Notes: generated by a model not told the origin, from the letters alone. DNA of 20,992 nucleotides from an uncultured Angelakisella sp. (GCA_910585535.1 CAJUFK010000054.1:1-20992), one strand, 5' to 3'. Positions 1 to 7,196 are shown, counted from the stretch's first letter. Numbers and translations are program-made.

Positions 1-270
1 CACCCCCACCACCAAAAAACCGGTGGCCGGGGACTTCATCACCCGAGCCATAACCTCGGCGTAGATGGCAACGGCGACAGACCCGGCGAAATATTGCAGA
101 ATATCGCTGCCGGTAAAGGCGCAGAGAAGGCAGACGGCCCACCCCACCCCTCCCCCCAGGGAGGAGACCACCATCAGCCGTCCCCGCTGGTTCAGAAGGA
201 AGCAGAAGGCCAGGCAGGCCATCACGGCGTAGACACAGGGGAGAAGAAAACCGGTGAGGAAACCGCTCAT
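1..270 (-). CDS. Threonine/serine exporter, YjjB-like (DUF3815) subunit, 3' end missing
   Basis: This is the second subunit of a split ThrE-type inner-membrane exporter (YjjP/YjjB family; ThrE exports threonine and serine, and E. coli YjjPB is linked to succinate export). Only the first 90 codons are present, and the frame stays open to the window edge. They are hydrophobic, with about three membrane segments, and include the family-like stretch AEVMARVMKSPATGFLVVGV near the cut. The ATG overlaps the stop of the upstream DUF1212 subunit as ATGA, so the two are translationally coupled, as expected for partners in one transporter. The substrate cannot be told from sequence. Family assignment rests on hydropathy, this motif and above all the neighbour. 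Confidence 0.8.
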   Translation of the reverse strand, partial: MSGFLTGFLLPCVYAVMACLAFCFLLNQRGRLMVVSSLGGGVGWAVCLLCAFTGSDILQYFAGSVAVAIYAEVMARVMKSPATGFLVVGV

Positions 271-1037
271 ACCACACCTCCGAAATACCGGACCAGGGAG
301 AGGGCGATCCCAGCCCCCAAGGCCAGGGCTGTGGCGGTAAGGAGGGATTCGGTGAGCTTGGTGATGCCGGCAAACAGATCCCCCGCCAAAACGTCCCGCA
401 TAAAGTTGGTAAGGGCCACCCCGGGCACCAGGCCCATAAAGGCCCCAATAATGATAAGGTCCAGGTTCTGTCCCAAGCCCAGGATCACTTGGGCGATGGC
501 CACCAACGCGGCGGTCATACTGGAAACGGCGTTGACAAAAAAGCTGTTGGTCCGGCGCCGTTCCATAGGTCCTTTGACCAGAAAGATGGAAATCCCCGCC
601 GCCAAAGAGCAGAGGGCATCCCGCAGCGTTCCACCGAACAGGAGGGCAAAGAAGGCGGCGGTGAGGGCAAAGCCCGCCATCTGGAGGAGGGGCGGGTAGC
701 CCTCCTGCCTGGTGATGGACAGTAGCTCGTCGTCCACCTCCGGAAAAGGGGGGCGGGTCTGGCAGACACGGCGGCATAGGCTGTTGAGGCGGTCCACCTT
801 CCAAAGGTCGGTGCCCCGGTGGTAGAGCCGCCGGACCCGGGTATGGGAGTGGCCCTCCGGGTCACAGAAGGAGACGATAAGCAGGCTGGGGATGGCGAAG
901 ATCTCACTGATCTCCACCCCATAGGCCTGACAGAGCCGCTGGAGGGAGTCCTCCACCCGGTAGGCCTCGGCGCCGCTTTCCAGCATCTGCACCCCGATGG
1001 AGGCGGCGGTGTTGAGGAGCGCATCGTAATCGGTCAA
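267..1037 (-). CDS. Threonine/serine exporter, YjjP/ThrE N-terminal-like (DUF1212) subunit
   Basis: Inner-membrane subunit of a two-gene ThrE-type exporter, 256 aa. The cytoplasmic N-terminal half carries the family signature ESGAEAYRVEDSLQRLCQ. The C-terminal half has about five membrane segments and the conserved LVPGVALTNFMRDVLAGD loop. I chose a TTG start at 1037 because GGGAGG lies six to seven bases upstream and the homologous sequence begins there. The frame stays open to 1316, but that extension would run antisense through the toxin gene and has no family similarity. It is transcribed away from the toxin-antitoxin pair and coupled to the following YjjB-like gene by an ATGA overlap. 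Confidence 0.88.
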   Translation of the reverse strand: MTDYDALLNTAASIGVQMLESGAEAYRVEDSLQRLCQAYGVEISEIFAIPSLLIVSFCDPEGHSHTRVRRLYHRGTDLWKVDRLNSLCRRVCQTRPPFPEVDDELLSITRQEGYPPLLQMAGFALTAAFFALLFGGTLRDALCSLAAGISIFLVKGPMERRRTNSFFVNAVSSMTAALVAIAQVILGLGQNLDLIIIGAFMGLVPGVALTNFMRDVLAGDLFAGITKLTESLLTATALALGAGIALSLVRYFGGVV

Positions 1038-1067
1038 GGGAAACACCTCCCAATGAGGATAGTGGGG

Positions 1068-1096
1068 TTGCAAACTACGATTGAATCGTATATAAT
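1068..1096 (+). promoter_or_regulatory. Promoter of the toxin-antitoxin pair
   Basis: TTGCAA (1068-1073), a 17-base spacer and a perfect TATAAT (1091-1096) form a near-consensus sigma-A promoter. The toxin start codon lies 21 bases after the -10. The palindrome at 1076-1090 occupies most of the spacer, the classic position for a repressor-controlled toxin-antitoxin promoter. Confidence 0.75.
1076..1090. promoter_or_regulatory. Perfect palindromic operator between -35 and -10
   Basis: TACGATT-G-AATCGTA is a perfect 7+1+7 inverted repeat lying between the -35 and -10 hexamers. HigA-type antitoxins bind such palindromes through their helix-turn-helix and repress their own promoter, usually with the toxin as co-repressor. 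Binding by the antitoxin encoded at 1451 is inferred. It could also affect the divergent exporter promoter, whose -10 abuts the site. Confidence 0.7.
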
Positions 1097-1121
1097 AGAA
1101 AAAGGAGGGGAAAAATGTGAA
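1092..1121 (-). promoter_or_regulatory. Candidate promoter of the exporter genes
   Basis: On the minus strand TTCACA (1121-1116) is followed after 18 bases by TATTAT (1097-1092). Each hexamer is close to the sigma-70/sigma-A consensus. The -10 overlaps the TATAAT of the divergent toxin-antitoxin promoter, so the two polymerases would compete. Transcription would start over the palindrome at 1076-1090. This rests on consensus matching alone. Confidence 0.45.
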
Positions 1122-1446
1122 TCGAACATTTCTTATGACCCCAGGTTTTGAACGATTATGGGCAAGTATGGGGCTTGGCGACGACGAATTGCGGGAACTG
1201 GAGGAGCTGCTCCGTTCCAACCCGGAGGCGGGAACCGTCATCCCGGGACTTTCGGGGGCGCGGAAGGTCCGCATCCAGCTGCCGAACCGCGGAAAATCCG
1301 GGGGCGCCCGGGTCATTTATGTTGACCTTGTGATACAAAATGAAATTTATCTTCTCCTTGCCTACCCCAAAAACGTACAGACGGATATGACTGCCGAACA
1401 AAAGAAGTTTATCCGAAAACTGATTGAAACGCTGAAGGAGGACTGA
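1117..1446 (+). CDS. HigB/RelE-family toxin of a type II toxin-antitoxin pair
   Basis: A 109-aa protein of RelE/HigB character. The core VRIQLPNRGKSGGARVIYV is typical of the YgjN/HigB-2 subgroup: basic residues, then GxRVIY, followed by beta strands (NEIYLLLAYPK) and a C-terminal helix with TAEQKKFIRKLIETLKED. Such toxins are mRNA interferases acting at the ribosome. The start is GTG at 1117, six bases after AAAGGAGGGG. The ATG two bases earlier runs straight into TGA. The toxin precedes the antitoxin, the HigBA order, with four bases between the genes. Base composition is more AT-rich than the flanking genes, in keeping with an acquired module. Target codons and activity cannot be read from sequence. 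Confidence 0.88.
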   Translation: MNRTFLMTPGFERLWASMGLGDDELRELEELLRSNPEAGTVIPGLSGARKVRIQLPNRGKSGGARVIYVDLVIQNEIYLLLAYPKNVQTDMTAEQKKFIRKLIETLKED

Positions 1447-1450
1447 CGCA

Positions 1451-1765
1451 ATGAGCGAATTTGATTTTTATGAAGAACTGAAAGCCAGCCTCGAAGACGC
1501 CATTGCCTACAAGCAGGGCGACCATTCCCGGTGCCGGGTCCTGCTGCCGGAAGTCCCTGTTCCGGACTACAAGGCCGCCGACATCGTTCGGGCCAGGAAA
1601 GGGCTGAACCTCTCCCAGCGGAGCCTTGCCAACCTCATCGGGGTCTCCCCCCGAACGGTGGAGGCTTGGGAAACGGGGAAAAACAAACCGGCTGCGCCCA
1701 CCCGCTGTCTGCTCTACCTCCTGGAAACCGACCACTCCCTGGTGGAGCGGCTTACGTTCCGGTGA
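1451..1765 (+). CDS. HigA-like antitoxin, Xre-type helix-turn-helix
   Basis: A 104-aa antitoxin and autorepressor. The N-terminal 45 residues probably wrap the toxin. Residues 53-75 form an Xre helix-turn-helix (LNLSQRSLANLIGVSPRTVE, then AWETGK). Many HigA antitoxins of this subgroup have the same NLSQxxLAxLxGVSxxTVxxWExG pattern. It has its own ribosome binding site (AAGGAGG about nine bases before ATG), is cotranscribed with the toxin and ends just before a terminator. It is the obvious candidate ligand of the palindrome at 1076-1090. It could alternatively be a plain Xre regulator, but the toxin partner makes the antitoxin role likely. Confidence 0.88.
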   Translation: MSEFDFYEELKASLEDAIAYKQGDHSRCRVLLPEVPVPDYKAADIVRARKGLNLSQRSLANLIGVSPRTVEAWETGKNKPAAPTRCLLYLLETDHSLVERLTFR

Positions 1766-1772
1766 TCCATCA

Positions 1773-1815
1773 CCCGGAGCCTGGGGATCCTTCCCCGGAC
1801 TCCGGGCTTCTTTTT
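1773..1815 (+). terminator. Rho-independent terminator after the toxin-antitoxin pair
   Basis: CCCGGAG (1773-1779) pairs with CTCCGGG (1800-1806). An inner GGGG/CCCC stem (loop ATCCTT) is separated from it by small internal loops. CTTCTTTTT follows at 1807-1815. The T-run touches the stop codon of the convergent rRNA methyltransferase gene. In the other direction the hairpin has no T-run. Confidence 0.8.
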
Positions 1816-3046
1816 ATACCACCTGGAACAGGTAGAACTTGAGATAGTTTGTTTCCGGGACGTTCCAGAGGATGGGGTGGTCCGGGGACTGCTGCCGGGC
1901 CTCGATCTGGCGGAGGTCCACAGCCGCGTCCCGGGCAGCGGAGCGGAGCATCCTTTGGAACAGCTCCTCGGTGGCGAAATGGGAGCAGGAGCAGGTAGCC
2001 AGATACCCGCCCCGGGGAAGCAGCTTCATGGCCCGGTAGTTCAGCTCCTTGTACCCCCGCATGGCGCTTTCCACCGTTTTCCGGGACTTGGTGAAGGCCG
2101 GGGGATCCAGGATGATAAAGTCGTAAGGGGCGGGTCCGGGGCGCTTCTCCAGCTCCGGCAGCAGGTCAAAGACGTTGGCAGCCAGGGGGGTGACCACCTC
2201 CGAAAGGCCGTTGAGGGCGGCGTTTTCCGCCACCATTTGTATGGCGGCCTCGGAAACGTCCACAGCGGTCACCGCCGCCGCGCCCCCCTTGGCGGCGTTG
2301 AGGGCGAAGGAACCGGTGTGGGTGAAGCAGTCCAGCACCCGCTTCCCCGCCGCCAGCCGGGCCACCGCCTGGCGGTTCTGCTTCTGGTCCAGGAAGAAGC
2401 CGGTCTTCTGGCCGTTTTCAAAGTCCACCTGGTAGCGGATGCCGTTTTCGGTGATAACCGTCCGGGTGCTTTCCGGCCGGGGCACGCCGGGGAGGGGGAA
2501 GAAGCCCTTCCCCTCCGGCAGGCCCTCCAGGGCCCGGATAGCCACATCGTTGCGCTCGTAGATGCCGGCGATCCTCTCCCCGCTTTGGGCCAGGACCTCA
2601 TGGAGCAGGGGGAACAGGGTGGGCTTCAGGGCCTCCATCCCCGCTGAAAGGGTCTGGGTGACCAGGATCTCCCCGAACCGGTCCACCGTGAGACCGGGGA
2701 ACTGGTCCGCCTCCCCAAAGATGAGGCGGCAGCAGTCGAACTGCTCCCCCATAACGGTGCGGCGGTAGTCGATGGCGTAGCGGAGGCGGCGCTCCCAGAA
2801 ATCCCGGTCGAAGCGGTCGTTGGCGTTCCGGGAGACAAGGCGCACCCGGATCTTGCTGGAAAGGCTCACCAGGCCGGTACCCAGGTACTTGCCCCCCTGG
2901 GTCACCACGTCAGCCAGGCCGCCGTTGGGGAGGGGGTCGCTTTGGGGCAGAATCTCGGCGGCGTAGACCCAGGGATGGCCCCCCAGGACGGCCCGCTCCC
3001 CCTTGGGGGTGACCACGGCTTGGGGGTAGTTTCTTGTTTGTTTCAT
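1814..3046 (-). CDS. Class I SAM-dependent rRNA methyltransferase, RlmI family
   Basis: A 410-aa RlmI/YwbD-like enzyme. RlmI makes m5C1962 in 23S rRNA; whether this orthologue uses the same base is inferred. Residues 1 to about 75 form a PUA RNA-binding domain (KGERAVLGGHPWVYAAEI). A central domain carries the family motif FFLDQKQNR. The Rossmann methyltransferase domain has motif I (VLDCFTHTGSFALNAAKGG), acidic motif II (VTAVDVS), motif IV (ILDPPAFTKSRK) and the CSCSHF cysteine motif. Length matches the family. The ATG overlaps the upstream msrC-like stop as ATGA. It is the last gene of the long minus-strand run and converges on the toxin-antitoxin terminator. Confidence 0.92.
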   Translation of the reverse strand: MKQTRNYPQAVVTPKGERAVLGGHPWVYAAEILPQSDPLPNGGLADVVTQGGKYLGTGLVSLSSKIRVRLVSRNANDRFDRDFWERRLRYAIDYRRTVMGEQFDCCRLIFGEADQFPGLTVDRFGEILVTQTLSAGMEALKPTLFPLLHEVLAQSGERIAGIYERNDVAIRALEGLPEGKGFFPLPGVPRPESTRTVITENGIRYQVDFENGQKTGFFLDQKQNRQAVARLAAGKRVLDCFTHTGSFALNAAKGGAAAVTAVDVSEAAIQMVAENAALNGLSEVVTPLAANVFDLLPELEKRPGPAPYDFIILDPPAFTKSRKTVESAMRGYKELNYRAMKLLPRGGYLATCSCSHFATEELFQRMLRSAARDAAVDLRQIEARQQSPDHPILWNVPETNYLKFYLFQVV

Positions 3047-4056
3047 TTCACCCGCTCCTTATCCAGGCGATCCAAGTATCGCCGAAGGTTGTCGTCCCGC
3101 CCCAGCGTCTCACGCTGCCGGTCCGGCAGCCGCTTCAGATACCGTTCCACTCCCTCCCGGCTCTCCAGCGACCGGGCCAGGGCCAGCTGCCTGTCGATCC
3201 AGGCGATAATCTCGGCAAAACAGTCCTTGTCGGGTCGGCAGACATTGAAGTTTTTGGGACGGATGTTCAAGGGGAGCAGCCCCTTCCGGACCATGCCGTC
3301 TCCAAGGACAAAAACGCTGGGGACGATCTCCAAATTCACCCACTCCCCTGAGCGGTTGCTGTGAGAGGACCAGAAACCGATCTCACAACAAAGCCGCTTC
3401 CCCTTCCACCTCAGCTTCCGGTTTGAGCGGGTGTACTTCAGCCCGGCGGGCTGATAATACCGGCCGATCTCATCGCAGACCGCTTGGAAGAGCTCCCGGG
3501 CAGGGGTCCCAGAGGTCATGTGGTGGAGAGCACTGTCCACCGCCCACTCGGGACCATCACCTTCCTTTTGAGGGAAAAGGGCTTCCGCCGCCAACCGAGC
3601 GATGGGCAGCAGCCCCTCCAGGTCCTCCCCGGTGAACCGCCCGGAGACCGGGCTGTCCAGGTCCAGGACGCCGGTGACCTCCCCGTTCTGGGCGAGAAGG
3701 GGGATGACCAGCTCCGACCGGGAGGCCCCGTCACAGGCAATATGCCCGGGAAAGGCGTGGACGTCGGGGACCAGCTGGGGGGCCTTTTCTTTGGCGGCGG
3801 CGCCGCAGACCCCCTTCCCCCAAGGAATGCGGACACAGGCGGGTTTGCCCTGGAAGGGCCCCAGCACCAGCTCCTCCCCTACGGTCCGGTAAAAGCCCAC
3901 CCAATTTATCTCCGGCAGGGCCTGCCACAGCAGAGCGGAAAGGTTCGCCATATTGGCGACGGGATCAGGCTCCTCCTCCAGAAGGGCGGCGGCCTGGGCC
4001 TTTAGGAGCGGGTACAGTTCCCCTTTCTCCCGGGGCCAGGAGAACTCCTGGAACAT
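3043..4056 (-). CDS. msrC: Free methionine-(R)-sulfoxide reductase (GAF) fused to an extra C-terminal domain
   Basis: Residues 1 to about 160 form a GAF-type fRMsr (MsrC/YebR), which reduces free methionine-R-sulfoxide in the cytosol. All three family cysteines are present: Cys74 (FQGKPACVRIP), Cys84 (GKGVCGAA) and Cys108 (FPGHIACDGASRSELVIP). Typical fRMsr proteins have about 150-165 residues, whereas this one has 337. The extra part, roughly residues 180-330, is continuous in frame. It looks like a compact alpha/beta domain (ELFQAVCDEIGRYYQPAGLK, then FWSSHSNRSGEWVNLEIVPS) vaguely resembling DUF4304-type proteins, and I do not recognise it securely. AAAGGAGG precedes the ATG. The start overlaps the upstream hydrolase stop as TAATG, and the stop overlaps the next start as ATGA. 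Confidence 0.88.
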   Translation of the reverse strand: MFQEFSWPREKGELYPLLKAQAAALLEEEPDPVANMANLSALLWQALPEINWVGFYRTVGEELVLGPFQGKPACVRIPWGKGVCGAAAKEKAPQLVPDVHAFPGHIACDGASRSELVIPLLAQNGEVTGVLDLDSPVSGRFTGEDLEGLLPIARLAAEALFPQKEGDGPEWAVDSALHHMTSGTPARELFQAVCDEIGRYYQPAGLKYTRSNRKLRWKGKRLCCEIGFWSSHSNRSGEWVNLEIVPSVFVLGDGMVRKGLLPLNIRPKNFNVCRPDKDCFAEIIAWIDRQLALARSLESREGVERYLKRLPDRQRETLGRDDNLRRYLDRLDKERVK

Positions 4057-4772
4057 TACGATTCCTCCTTTGCTCCAGCCGAGCCCAAAAAATCCAGAAC
4101 GGCGGTATTAAAGGCTTCACTTTCCTTAGCGGCGATAAAGTGGTCCCCGGGGAGAATCTTGAGGAGACTGCCGGGAATGCTCCGGTGGATCAGCCGGGTA
4201 TGTTCTTCCAGGATGATGTCCTGGGTCCCCGCCAGGACCAGGGTGGGGGCCGTGATGGCAGAAAGGCGCTCCGCTGGGATGTTGGGGTGGTTGACAATGA
4301 GGTTCAGCAGTTCCACTTTGGGTCGGGCCCAGGAAAAGAACCGGGCTTTGAATTTCGCGGCCCGGTAGGCCCAGACCACCGGCCGCTGAAAGGAAGGGGC
4401 CATTCCCGAGGGGTCCAGGTTGGCCCCGTCCAGAATGAGGCTTTTCAGGTACCGGGGGTAGGCCAAGGCAAAGGTGATGGCGATGTTTCCCCCATCACTG
4501 AACCCCAGCAGGTGGACCTTTGTCAGGCCCTGCCGGTCCAAAAACTCCCGAAGGTCCCGGGCGAAGGTCTCAAAGACAAAGGGGGCGGTCCCCCGGGGGG
4601 ACTTGCCGTGGCCCCGGGTGTCCACCGCCAGGACCCGGTAGCCCCGGGCGGCAAACCAGTCCATCTGGTTCACAAAGTAAGAGGTGTCCTCCCCGTTGCC
4701 GTGGAGAAGGACCAGGGGCTCCCCGGAACCTTTCTCCTCCCAGTTCAGCCGGATGCTGTCATAGTTTTCCAT
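4056..4772 (-). CDS. Alpha/beta hydrolase
   Basis: A 238-aa cytoplasmic alpha/beta-hydrolase-fold protein, substrate unknown. The oxyanion-hole motif is LVLLHGNGEDTSYF. The nucleophile is Ser92 in GFSDGG, the acid is probably Asp185 in LAGTQDIILEE, and the base is His211 in LPGDHFIAAKES. DTRGHGKSPRG after strand 4 is typical of small esterases and haloperoxidase-like members. I start at ATG 4772 with AAAAGGAGC upstream. The open frame continues to 5069 but would overlap the neighbouring alkyltransferase-like gene antisense to nothing useful, and its added residues are low-complexity. It sits 32 bases after the ATL gene and is coupled to msrC. Confidence 0.85.
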   Translation of the reverse strand: MENYDSIRLNWEEKGSGEPLVLLHGNGEDTSYFVNQMDWFAARGYRVLAVDTRGHGKSPRGTAPFVFETFARDLREFLDRQGLTKVHLLGFSDGGNIAITFALAYPRYLKSLILDGANLDPSGMAPSFQRPVVWAYRAAKFKARFFSWARPKVELLNLIVNHPNIPAERLSAITAPTLVLAGTQDIILEEHTRLIHRSIPGSLLKILPGDHFIAAKESEAFNTAVLDFLGSAGAKEES

Positions 4773-4804
4773 GGCGATGCTCCTTTTCCAAAACCCAAAT
4801 GGGT

Positions 4805-5164
4805 TTATATCCCGTTGTCCAAAAACCGCTTTTCCAGCGCCGCCTGTTCCTCTTCGCCGGGACGCCAGCCGTATCGTTCCAAATCCACTGTAAGACCGGG
4901 AGCGACAAACACCCCCTCGGCCTCCAGGGCGAGGCGCTGGAAATCGGGGGTGAGAAAGCTTTTTGATCCGCTGAGGTACCCCTGGCGGTTCACCACCCGA
5001 TGGGCGGGGACCTCCCCTCCGGCCCCCCGGCTGAGAACCGTGCCCACCTGGCGGGGACGCTGAGGACAACCGCAGAGAAGGGCGATCTGGCCGTAGGTGG
5101 CCACCCGCCCCCGGGGGATGGCCCGGCAGACCACCCCCACCCGTTTTGCAAAGTTTACGGCCAC
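4805..5164 (-). CDS. Alkyltransferase-like (ATL) DNA-binding protein, MGMT family
   Basis: A 119-aa protein matching the DNA-binding C-terminal domain of O6-alkylguanine-DNA alkyltransferase (IPRGRVATYGQIALLCGCP, then RPRQVGTVLSRG). The active-site PCHRV is replaced by PAHRV, with Ala54 where the methyl-accepting cysteine should be. ATL proteins with Ala or Trp here cannot transfer the alkyl group. They bind O6-alkylguanine and hand it to nucleotide excision repair. The finger arginine (RPRQVG) is kept. The GTG start at 5164 follows GGGAGGTG and lies inside the last codons of the TraX-like gene, a 10-base overlap, so translation is probably coupled. Confidence 0.88.
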   Translation of the reverse strand: MAVNFAKRVGVVCRAIPRGRVATYGQIALLCGCPQRPRQVGTVLSRGAGGEVPAHRVVNRQGYLSGSKSFLTPDFQRLALEAEGVFVAPGLTVDLERYGWRPGEEEQAALEKRFLDNGI

Positions 5165-5913
5165 CGGAGCATCACCTCCCGGACCAGGCAGAGGAGGAGG
5201 ATATGCAGGGGGTAGAAGGCGTAGAAGAAATACTTGGGCAGGCTCCTGCCCCGCTCCCCGTTGTAAAGGCGGATGGGGATGAATGCCAGGGGGGCGGTGA
5301 CCTCCCAGGAGAGGGCCACGCAGCCTGCCACCGTCTGGAGGACCTTCCGGTCCCGGAGGAGGTAAAGCAGGACGATAAGGGCCACCCCGAAGCCGCCGTA
5401 ATCCACCCGGAACAGCTCCCCCAGGCCGATGCAGCCCAGGGCCAGTAAGAGCCCCGGGAGGCTCCGGTCCCCGAACCGACTCAGGCAGGTCATGGCCAGC
5501 AGGCCCAGGAGGAGAGTGAAGAAGATGTTCTGGGCGTAGGGGTCGTACCAGTATTCGGCGAAGGCCAGGTCGAAGGGGACCTCGGACAGGAGGGCGAACA
5601 CCCCCAGTCGGAGGAAATACTTCCGGAGGTTTTTGGTGTGAAGGAAACCCTCCACCAAAAGGAAGCAGAAGATGGGGAAGGAGACCCGGCCGATGGCCCG
5701 GAGGATGACGTCGGCGTTGCGGATGACCTCCAGAGCGGAGCTGTTGAAGAAGTAGTCGATGGTGGTTTCGGCGGCATCATCCAGGATGACCCAGATGGCG
5801 GTGGATTCCAGGATGGCCGCCCCGATGTGGTCCAAAAACATGGTGACTACGGCGATGAGCTTTAGGGCGGTCCCGGTGAGGCCCCGGCGGGGGGCGGTGA
5901 GGGTGTCGGACAT
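5155..5913 (-). CDS. TraX-family integral membrane protein
   Basis: A 252-aa polytopic membrane protein of the TraX family. Recognisable motifs are LTGTALKLIAVVTMFLDHIG at the N-terminus, GRVSFPIFCFLLVEGFLHT in the middle, and RLGVFALLSEVPFDLAF. F-plasmid TraX N-acetylates pilin. Chromosomal homologues in Bacillota are common, and their substrate is unknown. About seven membrane segments are visible. There are no conjugation genes nearby, so pilin acetylation is unlikely here and modification of a cell-surface molecule is the better guess. The ATG has AAAGGAGACGCC upstream. The gene lies 30 bases after the DUF3006 gene and overlaps the ATL gene by 10 bases. Confidence 0.87.
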   Translation of the reverse strand: MSDTLTAPRRGLTGTALKLIAVVTMFLDHIGAAILESTAIWVILDDAAETTIDYFFNSSALEVIRNADVILRAIGRVSFPIFCFLLVEGFLHTKNLRKYFLRLGVFALLSEVPFDLAFAEYWYDPYAQNIFFTLLLGLLAMTCLSRFGDRSLPGLLLALGCIGLGELFRVDYGGFGVALIVLLYLLRDRKVLQTVAGCVALSWEVTAPLAFIPIRLYNGERGRSLPKYFFYAFYPLHILLLCLVREVMLRWP

Positions 5914-5943
5914 AGGCGTCTCCTTTCGTTGGGGCGGCGGGGG

Positions 5944-6162
5944 CTAGCCCTGGGAATAGAGGTCCTCCAGCATCCGCCGGATCTCCTGGCGGCGCTGGGC
6001 GGTAGCGGCGCGGTCCACCTGCCAGGCTCCCCCGGGGAGCAAAACCAGGCAGTCCCCCTCCCGGCAGCCGCCGGGAAGGAAGACCTTGGGAAGTTTTTTC
6101 AGGCTTCCGTCCTCCTCTTCACAGACGGCGTACTCCCCTTCAAAACGGTCAATAATCAGCAT
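5944..6162 (-). CDS. DUF3006 domain protein
   Basis: A 72-aa protein matching the DUF3006 pattern: MLIIDRFEGEYAVCEEEDGS, then LPKVFLPGGCREGDCLVL and a charged C-terminal helix. It is predicted to be a small all-beta domain, function unknown. DUF3006 genes are known to sit next to ComEC/Rec2-like metallo-beta-lactamase genes, as here, where 14 bases separate the pair. That points to a joint role. GGGGGAG lies six bases before the ATG. No signal peptide is visible. Confidence 0.8.
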   Translation of the reverse strand: MLIIDRFEGEYAVCEEEDGSLKKLPKVFLPGGCREGDCLVLLPGGAWQVDRAATAQRRQEIRRMLEDLYSQG

Positions 6163-6176
6163 CTTTTTCTCCCCCT

Positions 6177-7196
6177 CTATCTTTCTGGCTGGACCAGGTC
6201 AAAGCCTCCGTCTGCGGACTTTATCACCTGCCCCTGATCGGTCACGATGACAAGGCCCTCCCCTTCGGTCTCGATAACGATATTTCCCAGCAGGTCTGTA
6301 CGCAGACAGGGCACCCCGGCCTTATGCAGCCGTTCCAGCGTATCCTGGTGCGGGTGGCCGTAGTCGTTGCCCTCCCCCACCGAAATGGTGGCGAACTCCG
6401 GATCTACTGCGTCCAGAAACTTCTGGCTCATGCCGGTGTTGCTGCCGTGGTGGGGGATAGAGTAAACATCGGCGGACAGCTCCACGCCGCTTTCCAAAAT
6501 GGCGTTTTCGCTTTTCCGCTCGGCATCTCCGGTAAAGAGGAAAGCACGCTTTCCGTAGACCAGCCGCCCCACCAGGGAGTTGTTGTTCATGTCGTCGTAT
6601 TCCTCCAGAGGGGCCAGGTAGGAAAGGACCGCGCCGCCCCCCAGGTCGATGGTATCCCCGGGGTCCAGGACGGTGGTCTTGGTTTGTGAGTCAACAAGAT
6701 ACTGGATCAGCTTTTGGTACCCCCGGGTGGTGGGGGTGTTCTCCTCCGGCACCGGATGGTGGAAAAACTCCCCGGTGGGGATGGCCTGCATCACCTGGGT
6801 GATGCCCCCGTAATGGTCGGAATGGGGGTGGGTGTTAAGGTAGTAATCAATCCTCTCCACCCCCTGGTCCTGTAGGTACCGGATGATGTCAGGGGCGTTT
6901 TTAGACTCCCCGCCGTCGATGACCATGGTCTTTTCCGGCCCCTGGATGAGGATGCAGTCCGCCTGGCCCACGTCCAGGATATGGACCCGGAGGCGGTCCC
7001 CCGAAGCCGGGGCGGAGACAGGGACCCGCTCCTGGGGGAAGATCTCCTCCAGGAAGGGGAAGTATTCCACCAGGGGCTGGATGCTCTGTCCCCTGGAGGT
7101 CATAAACCAAGCGGCACAGATCACCACAGCTGCCATGAGAAGGGAGAGGAGTTTTTTCTTTTGGGCTTTTGTCAATGTCTTTCGTCTGCGGCTCAT
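6177..7196 (-). CDS. Membrane-anchored or secreted metallo-beta-lactamase-fold protein, ComEC/Rec2 C-terminal-like
   Basis: A 339-aa protein with a basic N-terminus and one membrane segment or signal anchor (residues about 15-32), then a metallo-beta-lactamase domain from residue 68. The metal-binding motif is NTHPHSDHYGG (HxHxDH at 123-128), followed by LFTGDAE and SIPHHGSNTG, the combination found in the ComEC/Rec2 C-terminal domain. In ComEC that domain is thought to degrade one strand of incoming DNA. Stand-alone versions with an N-terminal anchor would work outside the membrane, but their substrate is not established. The channel domain of ComEC is absent. The ATG overlaps the ygiQ stop as ATGA, and the DUF3006 gene follows. 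Confidence 0.88.
   Translation of the reverse strand: MSRRRKTLTKAQKKKLLSLLMAAVVICAAWFMTSRGQSIQPLVEYFPFLEEIFPQERVPVSAPASGDRLRVHILDVGQADCILIQGPEKTMVIDGGESKNAPDIIRYLQDQGVERIDYYLNTHPHSDHYGGITQVMQAIPTGEFFHHPVPEENTPTTRGYQKLIQYLVDSQTKTTVLDPGDTIDLGGGAVLSYLAPLEEYDDMNNNSLVGRLVYGKRAFLFTGDAERKSENAILESGVELSADVYSIPHHGSNTGMSQKFLDAVDPEFATISVGEGNDYGHPHQDTLERLHKAGVPCLRTDLLGNIVIETEGEGLVIVTDQGQVIKSADGGFDLVQPER

Noticed and set aside
1038..1316. Upstream extension of the exporter frame through the toxin gene
   Set aside because: It is antisense to the toxin and promoter, has no family similarity, and a strong ribosome binding site marks TTG 1037.
4773..5069. N-terminal extension of the alpha/beta hydrolase
   Set aside because: It overlaps the ATL gene on the same strand in another frame and is low-complexity; ATG 4772 has a good ribosome binding site.
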